DNA from: Phaeoceros laevis
Taxonomy: Eukaryota > Anthocerotophyta > Anthocerotopsida > Notothyladales
Direction of reading: 5' to 3'
Assembly (NCBI GenBank): GCA_049999765.1
Contig: JBNGIQ010009252.1
Coordinates: 110,366-149,236, forward strand
DNA: 38,871 nt
Part shown: piece by piece, positions 1 to 9,292 of the stretch
Numbering within the stretch: the stretch's first letter is position 1
How the letters are laid out: each line of letters starts with the position of its first letter
Notes under the pieces: generated by a model
Database searches by the model: none
Seen by the model: the letters and a program-made list of their open reading frames with translations, nothing else
Told to the model about the DNA's origin: nothing
Program-made: the position numbers and the translations under genes

Positions 1-735
1 AGCCTGTTCAATTGCTATTTCTTGAGAGTATTTTTCAAACTCTCATGCCTGACGAGCTTTTCTATCATAGCTCGCTGTTACAGTACATACAGTAACAGGC
101 TACTGTGATGCTGCTACTGTAGTTCCGGCTTGTCCTTTAATAGGGACACGCTATCCACAGCTTATCCTCGGACCGGCACTGGCAGTTACGAACCAGGTAG
201 CAAGCAAGCAGTCTGTGGCAAGGACCCACGTTGGTTTGTGGCACAACGTCATTGCCTGGCTGAAGAGAATCATCGTCTATATTTTTTGTAAGCGAGACTC
301 TCATGGTCCAGGGAGTACATGCTGGCTCTTTATGTCTTCTACACTTTTTGTCTAACCACAGTGAAGGTTCCAGCCTGATTGACTTTCAGATCCCGTTTTG
401 AAGGTTTGAATGGGAGTGCCCTCCTCTAATGGCGCATGCCATGGACAATTCCTGCTCGAAAGTGCAGGGAAATGAGCCTTCCCCCACCTCTCCAACAAGT
501 CTGCCTAATAGCCTTGAGCAATTTGTAGTCTATCGCTGATTCCTGCTGTACCATCCTTCACATTGCAGTTTCCTCCTCTCATCAAGTCATCGGCTTGACT
601 TCTCTAGTTCTGTCTTGTTTGATCTGTTAGACGCCAGGCTTCCAAGGCATCCTTCCGTACGAGACTCTCAGGTCCTCGCCATGTCCCAGCCTTGCACCAA
701 GACAGTCGCCAGTCCTGCGGTGCCAAGACTTAGGA
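1..735 (+). repeat. LRR-gene leader repeat, copy 1
   Basis: Upstream leader of the broken LRR gene. Its first ~145 bases and its last ~170 bases (about 449-617) recur almost unchanged at about 8968-9290. The second copy lacks about 300 bases (roughly 147-445); the short word GGACA occurs at both edges of the missing part, which suits a deletion between short direct repeats. A short word ending in AAACTCTCAT (about 23-45) is also found at the stop codon of the intact RLP gene (about 8680-8702). No open reading frame here looks real. It probably holds promoter and 5' UTR sequence. Confidence 0.6.
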
Positions 736-1443
736 ATGGAGGCCTCGGTATTTGTCGGCTTGCTGCTGCTCTGTTTATTGACGACTTGCTTGGGCAGCAA
801 GAAGCGAAGAGACAGCTGCGCCTCTAAATGAGAGAATTACTCCAGGAATTCAAGAGATGCTGCATCTCGGATGACCCCTTGTATGGTTTGCAGAATTGGC
901 AGGCAGAGCTGCCAGTTTGCCAGTGGCATGGCGTTGGATGTTACGACCGGTCCTTCGTGGTGCCGCTGGACATGTCTGGCAAGCGACTGAATGAATCCCT
1001 TCCAGCAGTGCTCTTCGCAGGCTTGCCATACCTGGCGTACCTCAACCTTTCCTTAAACTATCTCGGCGGCCGCATTCCGTGGCAGGTTGGGAATGCCACA
1101 CGATTGCAGGTGCTGGACCTGAGCTCCAACCTGCTGCAGGGGGCTACCCCGGCATCGTTGGGCAACCTTGTGAGCTTGCGGGTTCTCTGGCTGGTGAACA
1201 ACGATCTCTCGGGGCCCATTCCCAACGAGCTTGGAAGGTGCCAGAGCCTGGTGCAGTTAGGGCTGGGTGGCTCCTCCTTAGGTGGAGAGTTTTCGCAGAA
1301 CGAGGTGAACGGAACCATACCTGCGGCTCTGTCCAACGGTGAACGGAACCATACCTGCGGCTCTGTCCAACTGCTCGGCTTTGGAGGTGATGCAAGTTGA
1401 TGGTACGCAAGTCGGAGGAGAAGTTCCTCCTGAATTGGCTCCA
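736..1443 (+). pseudogene. LRR receptor-like protein, broken N-terminal part
   Basis: An ATG at 736 opens a signal-peptide-like stretch (MEASVFVGLLLLCLLTT) that soon runs into a TGA. The LRR body is in another frame from about 828: an EFKR LRRNT start, the Cys-box CQWHGVGC, then LRRs such as LQVLDLSSNLLQG. The body closely resembles residues ~25-220 of the intact gene at 6098-8704. An exact 34-bp tandem duplication (1304-1371) shifts the frame a second time, inside an LRR; without it the LRR would run on to about 1443. Beyond that, homology stops where the left arm of the large inverted repeat begins, so the C-terminal two thirds and the membrane segment are absent. At least two frameshifts plus truncation make it a pseudogene; its relative 5 kb downstream is intact. 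Confidence 0.85.
1304..1371 (+). repeat. 34-bp perfect tandem duplication
   Basis: Bases 1304-1337 and 1338-1371 are identical. The unit is 34 bp, not a multiple of three, so it shifts the LRR frame: the residues NGTIPAALSN are encoded twice in overlapping frames. The lack of any mismatch suggests a recent slippage event or an assembly artefact. Confidence 0.95.
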
Positions 1444-1917
1444 GACCTTAAGTTGTTGGGTGATACTCCCCCAGGTGCTTTTAATTGTATTTGCATTGAA
1501 GACAAGCTTGAAGGACTGGCGACGCATGCTCCCTTGTTCCGTCTGACGGGATCAGAAGTGCAGGCACAGCTGTGACATAGCTGGAAGCTATGGTTTTAAA
1601 GCCCTGGCTTCATGTCACTGTCATAAAGACTAGGCTAGCTAGATAGCTACGTTTTGACTATGCATGCTCTGACCCGTCTGGTGGTGGCCATGAGTTATTT
1701 GGAAGTGTAGAGATTTTCTGGGGAGGGATCGCCAGGGAGATCCCCGTTGGCATCTCCAGCTTGGCAAAGCTTTCCTACTTGCGAGAGTCCACAAGATCAC
1801 TCTAGATAGATCACCCTACCTTCATCTGTCTGTAGATACACCTCCTATATGGTAGGCCTGGTGTTGCTTTACAGTTCCTAAACGTTTTACAAAGCAATTG
1901 AGGTCCTTCTGAGTCTG

Positions 1918-2945
1918 TGCCAACAGGGACAGCTGGACAGGGCACTAGATGTCCTCGTGAGCGTGGAGCAGCAGGGCATTTTCCCTCCAGTGAGTATGTA
2001 CAGGTCTTTACTGAAGGCATGTGCTCAAAAGAAGGCCCTCGCTTAAGTGCGTTCACGCCCATTTGGCCATGTGTCGGTTGGAGTCCACCAGGTTGCTTGG
2101 TGTCAAAATATGGTGTGCACGCTTGTGACGTGGGGGTGCCTTGAAGATTTGAAGATGCTCTCGAAGTATTTCACAAGTTGCCAGATCGGACTGTCTTTTC
2201 CTGGACAGCCGTCGTTTTTGGGGATGTGCACTGCCTTGCGAAGGCCGGTAGCACTTATAATGTTTTGGTGGATGCAAGCGGATGGTTTGCAGCCCAACGG
2301 ATGCACTTTTGTCAGCCTCCTTAATGCATGTGCTAGCATACCTGGCCTGGAAGAAGGTAAGCGCATTCATGCCGAAGCTTTGAAGTACAGCTGTGGACCT
2401 GATCTGTTTGTTTGCACTTCTCTGGTCCACATGTATGCAAAGTGTGGGAGCATTCTGGATACAAAATGTATTTGCTGGGCTGCCTCACGTGGATAGTATC
2501 ATGGAATGCAATGCCACAGCACATGCTCAGCAGGGTCAAGTAGAGAAGGCAATACAACTGTACCAGCAAATGGGAGAAGAAGATGCAATTGCAAATAAAC
2601 AGACCTTTGTCTGCGCACTCCAAGCATGTTGCACCCTAGCAGAGAAGGAAGCCAACGTTGTTGTGGTGGACAGTGGACCAAAGTAACTGCTTTGGAGATG
2701 GGGAAGGCAATACACGCATATGCCAGAAGGAATGGCTATGATAAACACGTCTTTGTTGCTAACACCCCTGTGTGTGTGTACGGGAGTGCGGGAGCATTGT
2801 GGACGCACGGAATGTACTCAACGTACTGTCTCAGAAGAGTGTGGTACCATGGATTGCAATGTTAGCGCCGTATGTCCTGCAAGGCCAAGGAGCAAGCATT
2901 GCAGCTTTTATAAGCAAATGCAGGAGCAGATGCGAGTCTAAACAA
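1918..2945 (+). pseudogene. PPR protein remnant (left copy)
   Basis: Pentatricopeptide-repeat protein remains spread over several frames. Recognisable pieces in order: QQGQLDRALDVL, SMYRSLLKACAQKKAL, VHAHLAMCRLES, TFVSLLNACASIPGLEEGKR, LVHMYAKCGSI, KAIQLYQQM, AIHAYARRNGYDKHVFVAN and CGSIVDARNVL. These fit the tandem ~35-residue helical-hairpin repeats of plant P-L-S class PPR proteins, normally organellar RNA-binding factors used in editing or splicing. An in-frame TAA follows KKALA (about 2044), and a frameshift lies just after YAKCGSILD (about 2460). Both lesions are also in the copy at 26606-27623, so the gene was dead before the duplication. No start codon, transit peptide or C-terminal E/DYW domain can be seen. 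Confidence 0.85.
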
Positions 2946-3354
2946 CCACATTGCTATTACCTTACCCTGGCTTCGTCAACTGAGAGACGGCCACAAGGTT
3001 TGTCCGGACCAGCAGCACATGACAACTAACAAGTTCCTTCACCGATTCCTGCAAACGCATGCACATGTTTGTCGACTGCTCGTGCCAGTCCAAGGTGCTT
3101 GTCAATTTGCATCTTCTTGGGTGGCCAGGGTGACACTCGGTTCTTCTCACTTGCGAAACAAAACAAAGACAAAACCAAACTAAAAATAAATTCCAAAACA
3201 AAAACAAACAATGCAAGTGACATTCCTTATTAGCGTCTGCTCTCGCTACTAACCCTTAAAAAAAACCAATCCGATTCTGTTTAAGGGTCACTATGTCAAT
3301 CAAGCGTCGTCCAAAACATTTAACCCTTAAAAAAAACATTTCTACATTTCTACG

Positions 3355-3608
3355 AGAATGCTAAGCTGCAGCTTCAAAGTTCAAACTATGTTACCAGTGT
3401 CTCCTTTTTGTAGACAGTAGTTGAAAACAATGGGCTCTAGAAAATTGGATTTGCCACCCGAGGAGAAAACACGCAACACGTTGTGGGATTCAATTTCTGC
3501 TCGCAAGCTCACCATGCCACTCACAAGTTGCAAACCAATTTTCAACGAATTATGGTATGCCTCGTGGTTGAGGACCCCTTCCTCAACCAATGCTCCAGAA
3601 AACCTTTT
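3355..3608 (+). repeat. R repeat, copy 1 (internally deleted)
   Basis: First of three copies of a dispersed repeat; the others are at 13546-13876 and 25815-26175, both in the opposite orientation. This copy lacks the stretch around the TATATAAG motif seen in copy 3. It keeps the hairpin formed by TGGTTGAGG and CCTCAACCA (3565-3589). It has no coding capacity and no clear terminal inverted repeats, so its class is unknown; a short non-autonomous element is possible. Confidence 0.65.
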
Positions 3609-3860
3609 ACCCACTCGGACGAGAAACGGCTACTACGTCACCAGTGTTGGAACCACCGAATTGCAGGTGGGAAACCATTGCAGAAGCCAATTCCGTGCAT
3701 TATACCGCCACTTTAAAAGCTTCAGCTTCAGCTCGCCCACTGTCAGTAATCAGCCGTGTGCTGAACTGCGATACGAGGATCCCATCCTGTCCAGGAGCAT
3801 GTAAGGATGGGGCACACCGTTTTCCCATACTTGTGTGGTTCAGCTATGGTTAGTTTCAAG

Positions 3861-3912
3861 GGCAGCGCGCAGTACAGTAGGTTTGGGGCCGAAGCTGCGC
3901 GTGCGCGCTGCC
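3861..3912. repeat. GC-rich stem-loop in repeat arm A
   Basis: The 11-base word GGCAGCGCGCA at 3861 is answered by its exact reverse complement TGCGCGCTGCC at 3902-3912, with 30 bases between them. The same 52-base structure is at 25525-25576 in the right arm, about 200 bases past the haloperoxidase stop codon. On the left it abuts a deletion junction (about 3913). Confidence 0.8.
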
Positions 3913-3936
3913 ACGACTAACAGATGTGGTCACGAC

Positions 3937-4206
3937 TCACAGCTCACCAAAGACGTCGGAAAAATGTTCCCACACATAGTTTCCAACCTGCATAGGAAGC
4001 ACAGATGTTTGTCAGACAAGCTCGGGTGGAGAGAACCAGGACACCAGGCAGGGACTCTCACCTCTAAACCGATGTGGTAAGCATCCTCACTGGATTTCGG
4101 GAAATGCAGGCCTCCGTATACTCTGCAAAAGTGAGCTCAGTCTTAGACTCCCATGGCGTTGAAATGCGTCTGATGGGACAGTAAGAAAGCTACATAGCAT
4201 ACCTGA
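3937..4206 (-). pseudogene. Haloperoxidase 3' fragment (exons 7 and 8)
   Basis: Antisense copy of the end of the vanadium-haloperoxidase-like gene at 23269-25324. Exon 8 equivalent is 3937-3987, including the TGA (seen as TCA at 3937). Exon 7 equivalent is about 4062-4122, with the intervening intron and its splice signals kept. Homology ends at about 4206, exactly at the intron donor that follows exon 6 of the full gene. The coding parts are nearly unchanged, so the fragment is young. It has no promoter or start and cannot encode the enzyme. Confidence 0.9.
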
Positions 4207-4238
4207 TAGAGCTCCGGATCCAGGCTAAAATCCGATCC

Positions 4239-5189
4239 ATGGCATCTTCCGGCAGTCTCAAAGCCGAAGGTGCATCTATTCGGGTGATTCTGCTGCGAAG
4301 CAAGAAGACCAAGACCGTTATGTAAATGGAAGCGGGCAAAGAATTTGTGGACCTCCTCTTCGGCTTCCTGACTCTGCCCACAGCCAATGTGTTGAAACTT
4401 CTTGACGAAGGCGGGTGTCTGAAGCAGCTGGGTGCTGCCATCGCCAACGTTTTCACAAGCGTCAAGGACCCTGAGGACTCAAACTTCTACGTCAACAAAA
4501 ACGTTCATCTGAATCCCAAGGCAGTCTGCTCAGTTATGAACGAGCTTCCCAACACTGTTTTGAAGATTGAAGCATCGCCGGTACTTTCTCAGACTGGCCC
4601 TCGTCGTTCGAATTCGTGTTACAGGTGCAAATGCTATTCCTCGTTCAGCACCTCGAGATCAGTGGAATGCCGCGGTTGCTCAAGCCAGACCAACATTGCC
4701 ACCGAGATAAACGCTGAGCAGGCTCGGCCTGCATCTCCTCAGCCTGCTCCTACGGCAGCTGACAAACCTCAAAAGGTTGGCTTCGTGAAAAAGAACCTCG
4801 GCCTCTTGATCACTGACGATTTGCACATCAGCTCGTCTTCGACAATCAGCACCATCGGCCTGCTGAGCAAGTTGGAAGTGGAAACGATGACCGACTTGGA
4901 GAGTGTAAAGATCTCGGTGGGTCCTCCAGAGGTAATGTACATGTTTTTTCTGCCCCAAGACATATATGGATGGCTCCATGGAGAGTAATCGTCATCAAAG
5001 GATTATTCGTGATCATTGCTGAAACATTTAGGAAGCCCTGCCCTGGCTTGTGAACATTTAATTTCTGCCGCAACTATTCATGATTTGCAGGCCCTCCAGC
5101 TGTTGCAAGCCTCGTTTTGCAAGAGAGGTGCTCTCAACGATGTTTTCGGACCCAAGACAAAGTTTGCAACCCAAGACAAAGTGGCTTAG
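4239..5189 (+). pseudogene. DUF674 family gene with an early stop codon
   Basis: Plant DUF674 protein of unknown function. Two exons: 4239-4931 and 5091-5189, with GT-AG borders (GTAATG, TTTGCAG). The splice restores the family's typical ending, GPPE joined to ALQLLQASF and GALNDVFG. The expected N-terminus IRVILLRSKKTKTV starts at the ATG at 4239, but codon 29 is TAA (4323-4325), where relatives normally continue straight into the EAGKEFVDLLFGFLTLP motif. An ATG follows the stop at once (4326), so a 234-aa product lacking the first strand could be made by restart. A CxC/CxxC cluster sits mid-protein (CYRCKC, CRGC), as in other DUF674 proteins. All downstream frames are open, so it is either a new pseudogene, a shortened gene or a sequence error. 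The gene begins about 30 bases inside the repeat-arm breakpoint. Confidence 0.8.
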
Positions 5190-6052
5190 AGTGCATGGTT
5201 GCTACGTGAATCTTTGCAGCAATCACTACATGCTCAAATTTAAACCAGACTTCACGTGGCATAGCCCCACAAGCCCCACTAGTAGTGTCTTAAGTCTCCT
5301 AGGTATGGTGAAGGTGCCGTCTTCAAACACCACAAGCTTACAAAGTGCACAAAGTCGTCAGTACAATTTGTTAGGTAGCCTACCTAGGCTGTCGCCTAAA
5401 ATCCCTGGACGGGGGCTCCCAGTCGCCTGGCGGAGTGGAGTTGGTCCTACTACCTACCCCAACGATGACCTACCTTCTAAAGCGTCTTTTTTTTTTGGTG
5501 AACCGATGCTCTTTGCTTCATATCTAATCCTGTTCAGGTGTCTTAATAGTCTTATACAGCGTCTTCGCTTTGTCAAGCAAGAGCGTATGCCTCTCGAGAC
5601 TAGCTGCATTGATGGGGACACTTGCATCATCCGGTGTACCGCTTTTCTACAACGGGCTACTAGCGGAGCACTACACTACAAACCCCTACATGCCACTATC
5701 CCCAAGCACTACACTACAAACCCCTACATGCCACTCTCCCAAATTGTAGATCAAACAAAATAAGGAGGATAGGTCAAAAAAATAATTTTAAATTTTGTTT
5801 TTTTGAGCAGTGCAATGCGTCAGTTTCACGGGTCACGCAAAAAGTGTGGTACCTACTACCTACACCTGAATCCTGATCATGCGGCTTCCCACTACCGAAA
5901 GATGCGACGTCCCACTACCCAAAATTGACAAATTGAGGCGTAGCAACTACAGACTCCGGGATGATGGCAGCAGCGAAGTGTCGTTTTAGGCCAAGGTTCT
6001 GGCGATGCGTTTTGAACGGATCCCTGTGTCTACTTTATTATTTGGCTGAGGA
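5190..6052. other. Intergenic region with a 38-bp tandem repeat
   Basis: No credible gene. The word starting AGCACTACACTACAAACCCC occurs at 5667 and again at 5705 (period 38, about 31 bases nearly exact). A T-run at 5488-5497 and AT-rich sequence at 5757-5805 precede the RLP gene. No clear TATA box could be fixed for that gene. Confidence 0.6.
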
Positions 6053-6097
6053 ATGAAGCAAGCTGTGCGGGCAGAAGTAGTGGATGATTGGAACAGA

Positions 6098-8704
6098 ATG
6101 GAATCGCAGAAATCTGTGATCCTGCTGCTCTTGCTGTCCATGTTGGTAGCGGCAGCAGGAGCAGTGGATGAGCGGGCATCGCTACTGGAATTCAAGCGAC
6201 GAAGTGCTGGCTCTCTGGCGCTGCAGAATTGGGAGCTCTCGCGGCCCGTTTGCCAGTGGGACGGCGTGCGATGCGACGACAGGGGGCTGGGAGCAGTGGT
6301 GTCGTTGGAGCTGTCTGACAAGGGACTCAACGGATCCCTCCCTTCCGAGCTCTTCACGGGATTGCCTTCCCTGTCCATGCTCGACCTGTCTTCCAACCGT
6401 CTGGAAGGTGTCATTCCCTGGGAGGTCGGGAACGCCACACAATTGCGGGTGCTGGACCTCAGCTCCAATTTGCTGCAGGGGGGCATCCCTCCGTCGCTTG
6501 GAAACCTGGTGGATTTGGAGGAGTTGTGGCTGGTGGACAACGATTTCCTGGGACCTATACCAGAGGCTATCGGAATGTGCGCTAACCTGGTGCAGTTAGG
6601 GATTGGCGGGTCCTCTACAGGTGAAGAGTATTCCCAGAACGGGGTGAATGGCACCATCCCAGCGGCTCTGGCCAACTGCTCGGCTTTGCAGGTGCTTCAG
6701 ATCGCTGGCACGCAAGTGACAGGAGAGCTTCCTCGGGAATTGGCATTACTCCACGCCTTGACGCGGCTCAACTTGAGTGTGAACGGGTTGACTGGCCCGG
6801 TGCCTCCCTGGCTCGCCAACCTGACCCAGTTGCAGGTCCTAGATTTGAGGTACAATGCTCTGAGAGGGGTTGTTCCGTGGGAGCTGGGAATGCTGGACAA
6901 TCTGGTGGAGTTGCAGCTAGGGCCCACAGCAGTCCAGTATGTGGACAAAGTTGATGGTTATATATTTGGATTTCCTTTTGCTACCAACATTGGCAGCGGC
7001 TTAGGGGGCAGCTTGCCTTCCTCGTTAGGGCGGTTGTGGCGCTTGCGGGTCCTGCGGGTCACGGATACTTTGCTGAAGGGGAGTATTCCTCCCTCCGTCA
7101 GCAATTGCACCTCGTTGGAGGTTCTCGATCTGAGTTCCAATGCACTGACTGGGAGCGTTCCGGAGAGTCTTCCAGGAACGTTGCAGGTGTTGGCACTGTA
7201 CGCGAATAAGTTGGAGGGGCACATACCTGCTGCACTGAGCAATCTAACAGAGTTGCGACAACTGGTGCTGCACTTCAACAGCTTCTCAGGCCCTGTACCT
7301 CCTGGCATAGTTCTATGCTCAAAGCTCCAAATTTTGTCCTTTGGTGGCGCTGCGGATGGTGAGACCAGGGGTTTTCTTACAGGGCCACTTCCCAGAGAGT
7401 TGGGACGGCTTTCCGAGTTGAGCCGGTTTGGTGTGATGCCTGCTTTCCTGGACGGGGATCTGCCACCTTCGTTGGCCAATTGCAGCAAGTTAGGTGGTCT
7501 AGGCATTTCGCCTAACGCATTTTCTGGTTCCATCCCTGAAGGGTTCGCAAATCTCTCAAGGTTGGAGGCATTTTTTTTGGGAGCCAATGCCTTTACTGGC
7601 AGTATCTCCTTATTTGATTGGGGGCGTATGTCTTCGCTCCGGATACTTAATCTCCGAGAGAACAGGTTCACGGGAGAGATACCAGAAAGCGTCGGCAACT
7701 TACCTCTGCTGGACAACTTAAATCTGAACAGCAACATGTTCAGTGGCAATCTTCCAGAGTCATTGAAAAACGTCACTCAACTCCGGAGGCTTTGTGTGCA
7801 GGACAATCTTCTGAGTGGCGACATCGGAGAGGTATTCGATCTCATTCTGCCTGCTAAGAATGCTCTTGAAGTGTTCATGGCGGATAGGAACAGGTTCACC
7901 GGCACCCTCCCCAACTGGCTTGATGCTTTCCCCCACTTGCAGATACTTGTGTTGGCTAGCAATGAGCTGGAGGGTCCTATTCCTGAAAGCATAACTAATA
8001 TAGAGGTGTTTCGGCGACCCAGGAATATGGACAACGTTGTGACGGCACGCTCGAGTGTGCCAATCGTTGAAATTCAAGTGAAAGGGGTGTACCTGAGTTA
8101 CTACAGCATCCTTGCTTCCCTCACCCTTCTGGATTTGTCCCACAACAGGCTGAATGGTACTATTCCATGGGAGATGGGGGGAATGATAGGTCTTCATTAT
8201 CTTAACCTGTCTTCGAATGCCTTGACTGGTCCCATTCCATCCTCATTGGGGAACATGGCAGAGCTGAATCAGATGGATGTTTCGTTCAACCAGCTCAGTG
8301 GTGAAATACCATGGCAGCTCAGGAAACTAAGCAACCTGGAGTCATTCGATGTTTCGTACAACAATCTGGCCGGACCTATTCCCAACCTTGGACCCCTGTT
8401 TTCTTCCTTTTCTGGGGCATTTAATGGGAATCCTGGTCTTTGTGGGGACCCTTTACCTGTCAATTGTACAGATACATCACCTTCAGACCATGTAGAAAGC
8501 CATGATGTGATGACTCGAGAGACACCAATCTCATACGCAGGTCTTGTTGTGGGCTTCCTGGGCTCTTTTGTGACTGTCCTCTGTGTACTGCTGTATACGA
8601 ATGCAGGTTGGAATTTTGTCACGTGTTTAGCACGATTTTTTGCTGGGCACTGCAATGGCAAGTCGAAGGTGGAGAAGGAGAGAGTATTTTTCAAACTCTC
8701 ATAG
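6098..8704 (+). CDS. LRR receptor-like protein (RLP), single exon
   Basis: Membrane-anchored extracellular leucine-rich-repeat protein without a kinase, 868 aa, the RLP type used in plant defence or developmental signalling, usually with a co-receptor kinase. Layout: signal peptide ~1-27 (VILLLLLSMLVAAAGA); LRRNT with the Cys pair CQWDGVRC; about 25 plant-type LRRs (LxxLxLSxNxLxGxIP); a non-LRR island around 645-675 with VEIQVKGVY; four final LRRs; a Cys-containing cap (FNGNPGLCGDPLPVNC); a TM helix ~815-833; and a ~35-residue basic tail. An in-frame ATG at 6053 would add 15 residues before the signal peptide, so I prefer 6098. Ligand unknown. Broken relatives lie on both sides, so the locus is a small RLP cluster. 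The last codons share a short word with the leader repeats. Confidence 0.93.
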   Translation: MESQKSVILLLLLSMLVAAAGAVDERASLLEFKRRSAGSLALQNWELSRPVCQWDGVRCDDRGLGAVVSLELSDKGLNGSLPSELFTGLPSLSMLDLSSNRLEGVIPWEVGNATQLRVLDLSSNLLQGGIPPSLGNLVDLEELWLVDNDFLGPIPEAIGMCANLVQLGIGGSSTGEEYSQNGVNGTIPAALANCSALQVLQIAGTQVTGELPRELALLHALTRLNLSVNGLTGPVPPWLANLTQLQVLDLRYNALRGVVPWELGMLDNLVELQLGPTAVQYVDKVDGYIFGFPFATNIGSGLGGSLPSSLGRLWRLRVLRVTDTLLKGSIPPSVSNCTSLEVLDLSSNALTGSVPESLPGTLQVLALYANKLEGHIPAALSNLTELRQLVLHFNSFSGPVPPGIVLCSKLQILSFGGAADGETRGFLTGPLPRELGRLSELSRFGVMPAFLDGDLPPSLANCSKLGGLGISPNAFSGSIPEGFANLSRLEAFFLGANAFTGSISLFDWGRMSSLRILNLRENRFTGEIPESVGNLPLLDNLNLNSNMFSGNLPESLKNVTQLRRLCVQDNLLSGDIGEVFDLILPAKNALEVFMADRNRFTGTLPNWLDAFPHLQILVLASNELEGPIPESITNIEVFRRPRNMDNVVTARSSVPIVEIQVKGVYLSYYSILASLTLLDLSHNRLNGTIPWEMGGMIGLHYLNLSSNALTGPIPSSLGNMAELNQMDVSFNQLSGEIPWQLRKLSNLESFDVSYNNLAGPIPNLGPLFSSFSGAFNGNPGLCGDPLPVNCTDTSPSDHVESHDVMTRETPISYAGLVVGFLGSFVTVLCVLLYTNAGWNFVTCLARFFAGHCNGKSKVEKERVFFKLS

Positions 8705-8967
8705 AGGTCCAGATGCTGAAAAAGTCGCTGCTGTAATTCATGATGACCTGTTGGCAGCCAATTTGAGGAATGAGATGTCGCAGTCTGTGGCATAGAGCTT
8801 CCGATCAGCAGCAAGTGGACAGGTAAGTTGCGTCGTCTGTTGAGAAGAAATGGTACCGTTTGGCCTGTCTTGTGCCTCCTTTTAAGCAAATTGGTTGATG
8901 GCCACGTCTAACAACGATCCTCATAAATTTCACTTGCAGGTACCAAGGCATGCTCATGCGATTTTCC
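8705..8967 (+). other. 3' flank of the RLP gene, possible 3' UTR intron
   Basis: The sequence after the stop codon holds a good donor (ACAG/GTAAGT, about 8822) and acceptor (CACTTGCAG, ending 8939). A spliced 3' UTR is therefore possible. No open reading frame of note. Confidence 0.35.
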
Positions 8968-9290
8968 GAGCCTGTTCAATTGCTATTTCTTGAGAGTATT
9001 TTTCAAACTCTCATGGCTGACGAGCTTTTCTATCATAGCTCGCTGTAACAGTACATACACTAACAACAGGCTACTGTGATGCTTCTACTGTAGTTCCGGC
9101 TTGACCTTTAGGGACAATTCCTGCTAGAAAGTGCAGGGAAATGAGCCTTCCGCCACCTGTCCAACAAGTCTGCCTAACGGCCTTGATCAATTTGTAGTCT
9201 ATCGCTGATTCCTGCTGAACCATCCTTCCGATTGCAGTTTCCTCCTCTCATCAAGTCATCGGCTTGACTTCTCTAGTTCTGTCTCTGGAA
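8968..9290 (+). repeat. LRR-gene leader repeat, copy 2
   Basis: Second, shortened copy of the leader found at 1-617. It matches 1-146 and then 449-617 and lacks the ~300 bases between. It runs directly into a C-terminal LRR fragment rather than into an N-terminus, so leader and fragment are joined by a deletion or recombination. Confidence 0.8.
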
Positions 9291-9292
9291 GC

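Larger units (their letters stand above)
1437..4206. repeat. Left arm of large inverted repeat A
   Basis: This stretch matches the reverse complement of 25056-28090. In the ~190 bases nearest its inner end (about 4016-4206) I count about 6 mismatches. The outer breakpoint is at the word GGCTCCAGACC (left 1437, right ~28090): on the left it abuts LRR sequence, on the right unrelated DNA. The inner breakpoint falls at an exon/intron junction of the haloperoxidase gene. Contents in order: a short LRR-like remnant (about 1734-1787), a dead PPR gene, an A+C-rich stretch (about 3150-3350), the R repeat, a GC hairpin and the haloperoxidase 3' end in antisense. The right arm is ~265 bp longer, partly because the left lacks ~180 bp of haloperoxidase 3' flank and part of R. 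Confidence 0.9.

Noticed and set aside
3421-3804. 127-codon frame in repeat arm A
   Set aside because: It lies within the R repeat and flanks, is not kept in frame in the other copies, and resembles no protein.
5080-5763. 227-codon plus-strand frame after the DUF674 gene
   Set aside because: It begins inside the DUF674 intron/exon in the wrong frame and continues through the 38-bp tandem repeat; composition is not coding-like.
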